Source of the DNA: Pyxidicoccus fallax
GTDB taxonomy: Bacteria > Myxococcota > Myxococcia > Myxococcales > Myxococcaceae
Assembly: GCF_012933655.1 (NCBI RefSeq)
Contig: NZ_JABBJJ010000087.1
Location: 1-39,199 of the forward strand
Direction: 5' to 3'
DNA: 39,199 bases
Part shown: positions 38,906 to 39,199 of the stretch, in pieces
Layout: every line of letters begins with the position of its first letter
Numbering within the stretch: position 1 is the first letter of the stretch
Translations under genes and position numbers: made by a program
The notes under the pieces: model-generated
The model's database searches: none
Told to the model about the DNA's origin: nothing
What the model saw: the letters and a program-made list of their open reading frames with translations, nothing else

Positions 38906-39199
38906 ATGACTACGACGATCGAACATGCGGATTTCCACCAGGTGACGGCGCTGTACCCCGAGGAGCAGGAACTGATGGCTCCCGAACAACTCGCGGTGAC
39001 GCCCCAGTCCGCCGCCCAGCTGCGTTACAAGGCGAGCCTCTGGCTCACGCGCGCGCAGCGGGAGTTCCACGACGCCGTCTTCACCCGCGACGGCTCCGAG
39101 GAGTCCCGGATGCGCTTCGCCAGCGCCCGCGCGGAGCTCGACTCGGCGGAGGCCTGGGCCCTGCGCGTCGCCGACGCCGTCTCCCGCCCCCGCGGTGTC
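38906..39199 (+). CDS. Unrecognised protein, 3' truncated by the window end
   Basis: An ATG-started frame of 98 codons runs open to the last base. It reads MTTTIEHADFHQVTALYPEE, then VTPQSAAQLRYKASLWLTRA, and helical sequence with EESRMRFASARAELDSAEAW. It is soluble, mostly helical and charged, with codon use like the neighbours and no signal peptide. I do not recognise a family, and the C-terminus is missing. A hairpin leader precedes it. It may be a small cytoplasmic helical protein of around 100 residues or the start of a larger one. Confidence 0.6.
   Translation, partial: MTTTIEHADFHQVTALYPEEQELMAPEQLAVTPQSAAQLRYKASLWLTRAQREFHDAVFTRDGSEESRMRFASARAELDSAEAWALRVADAVSRPRGV

Noticed and set aside
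1..39199. A single large biosynthetic gene cluster
   Set aside because: There are several oxidoreductases, oxygenases and a SARP-like regulator, but no PKS, NRPS, terpene synthase or RiPP enzyme, and strands change often.
1..39199. tRNA, rRNA, insertion sequences, prophage genes
   Set aside because: No cloverleaf-like sequence, transposase motif or phage structural protein was seen in reading both strands.

Overview
The window looks like a chromosomal piece of a myxobacterium, most likely Myxococcaceae (Myxococcus, Corallococcus or Pyxidicoccus type). The base composition is very GC-rich, with strong third-position G/C bias that creates long false frames on both strands. Gene content also fits: many lipoproteins, a large lipoprotein toxin-like gene with a coupled partner, a SARP/BTAD-AAA regulator, BlaI/M56 pairs, and many stand-alone oxidoreductases with adjacent regulators. 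I see no rRNA, tRNA, CRISPR array, insertion sequence or phage gene. The first bases carry a recognisable Illumina Nextera adapter remnant, so position 1 is an assembly edge. The last gene is cut by the window end.

Layout. 1-5.6 kb: a truncated double-thioredoxin (DsbA-like) protein, a secreted tandem BsuPI-domain protein, a GNAT acetyltransferase, an SDR oxidoreductase and a metzincin-type metalloprotease lipoprotein. 5.6-10.2 kb: a PARG-like ADP-ribose glycohydrolase homologue, then a two-gene unit made of a 711-residue lipoprotein with a variable-looking C-terminal domain and a translationally coupled partner. This unit has the architecture of a toxin-immunity pair. 10.3-16.1 kb: a flavin monooxygenase, a DUF2845 protein, a 2-oxoglutarate/Fe(II) oxygenase-like enzyme, an exported unknown, an OsmC protein and MltA lytic transglycosylase. 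16.2-20.2 kb: a TonB-dependent receptor with an extra TonB C-terminal-like domain at its own N-terminus, coupled to a lipoprotein gene. 20.3-21.0 kb: a Lys/Arg/Ala/Thr-rich histone-like protein, followed by a 51-bp tandem repeat.

21.0-24.9 kb: an HSDL2-like SDR and a LysR regulator, divergent from a metallo-beta-lactamase-fold protein, then a bestrophin homologue. 24.9-28.4 kb: two paralogous leucine-rich-repeat proteins with near-identical leaders, flanking a frameshifted Cys/Trp-rich gene. 28.4-31.1 kb: an AraC regulator divergent from an SDR and an imine-reductase-like enzyme, probably one regulated catabolic or detoxification unit. 31.1-32.6 kb: a winged-helix-like regulator candidate divergent from an HXXEE membrane protein.

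32.6-34.7 kb: a BlaI-type repressor and an M56 (BlaR1-type) membrane peptidase whose sensor domain is replaced by a lytic-transglycosylase (SLT) domain. The pair sits behind a two-dyad operator and is the most unusual system here. 34.7-38.6 kb: an MhpA-like aromatic hydroxylase divergent from a SARP/BTAD-AAA regulator, with a compact regulatory site between them. The final 300 bases hold the start of an unrecognised gene.

All functional statements rest on motif reading without database searches.
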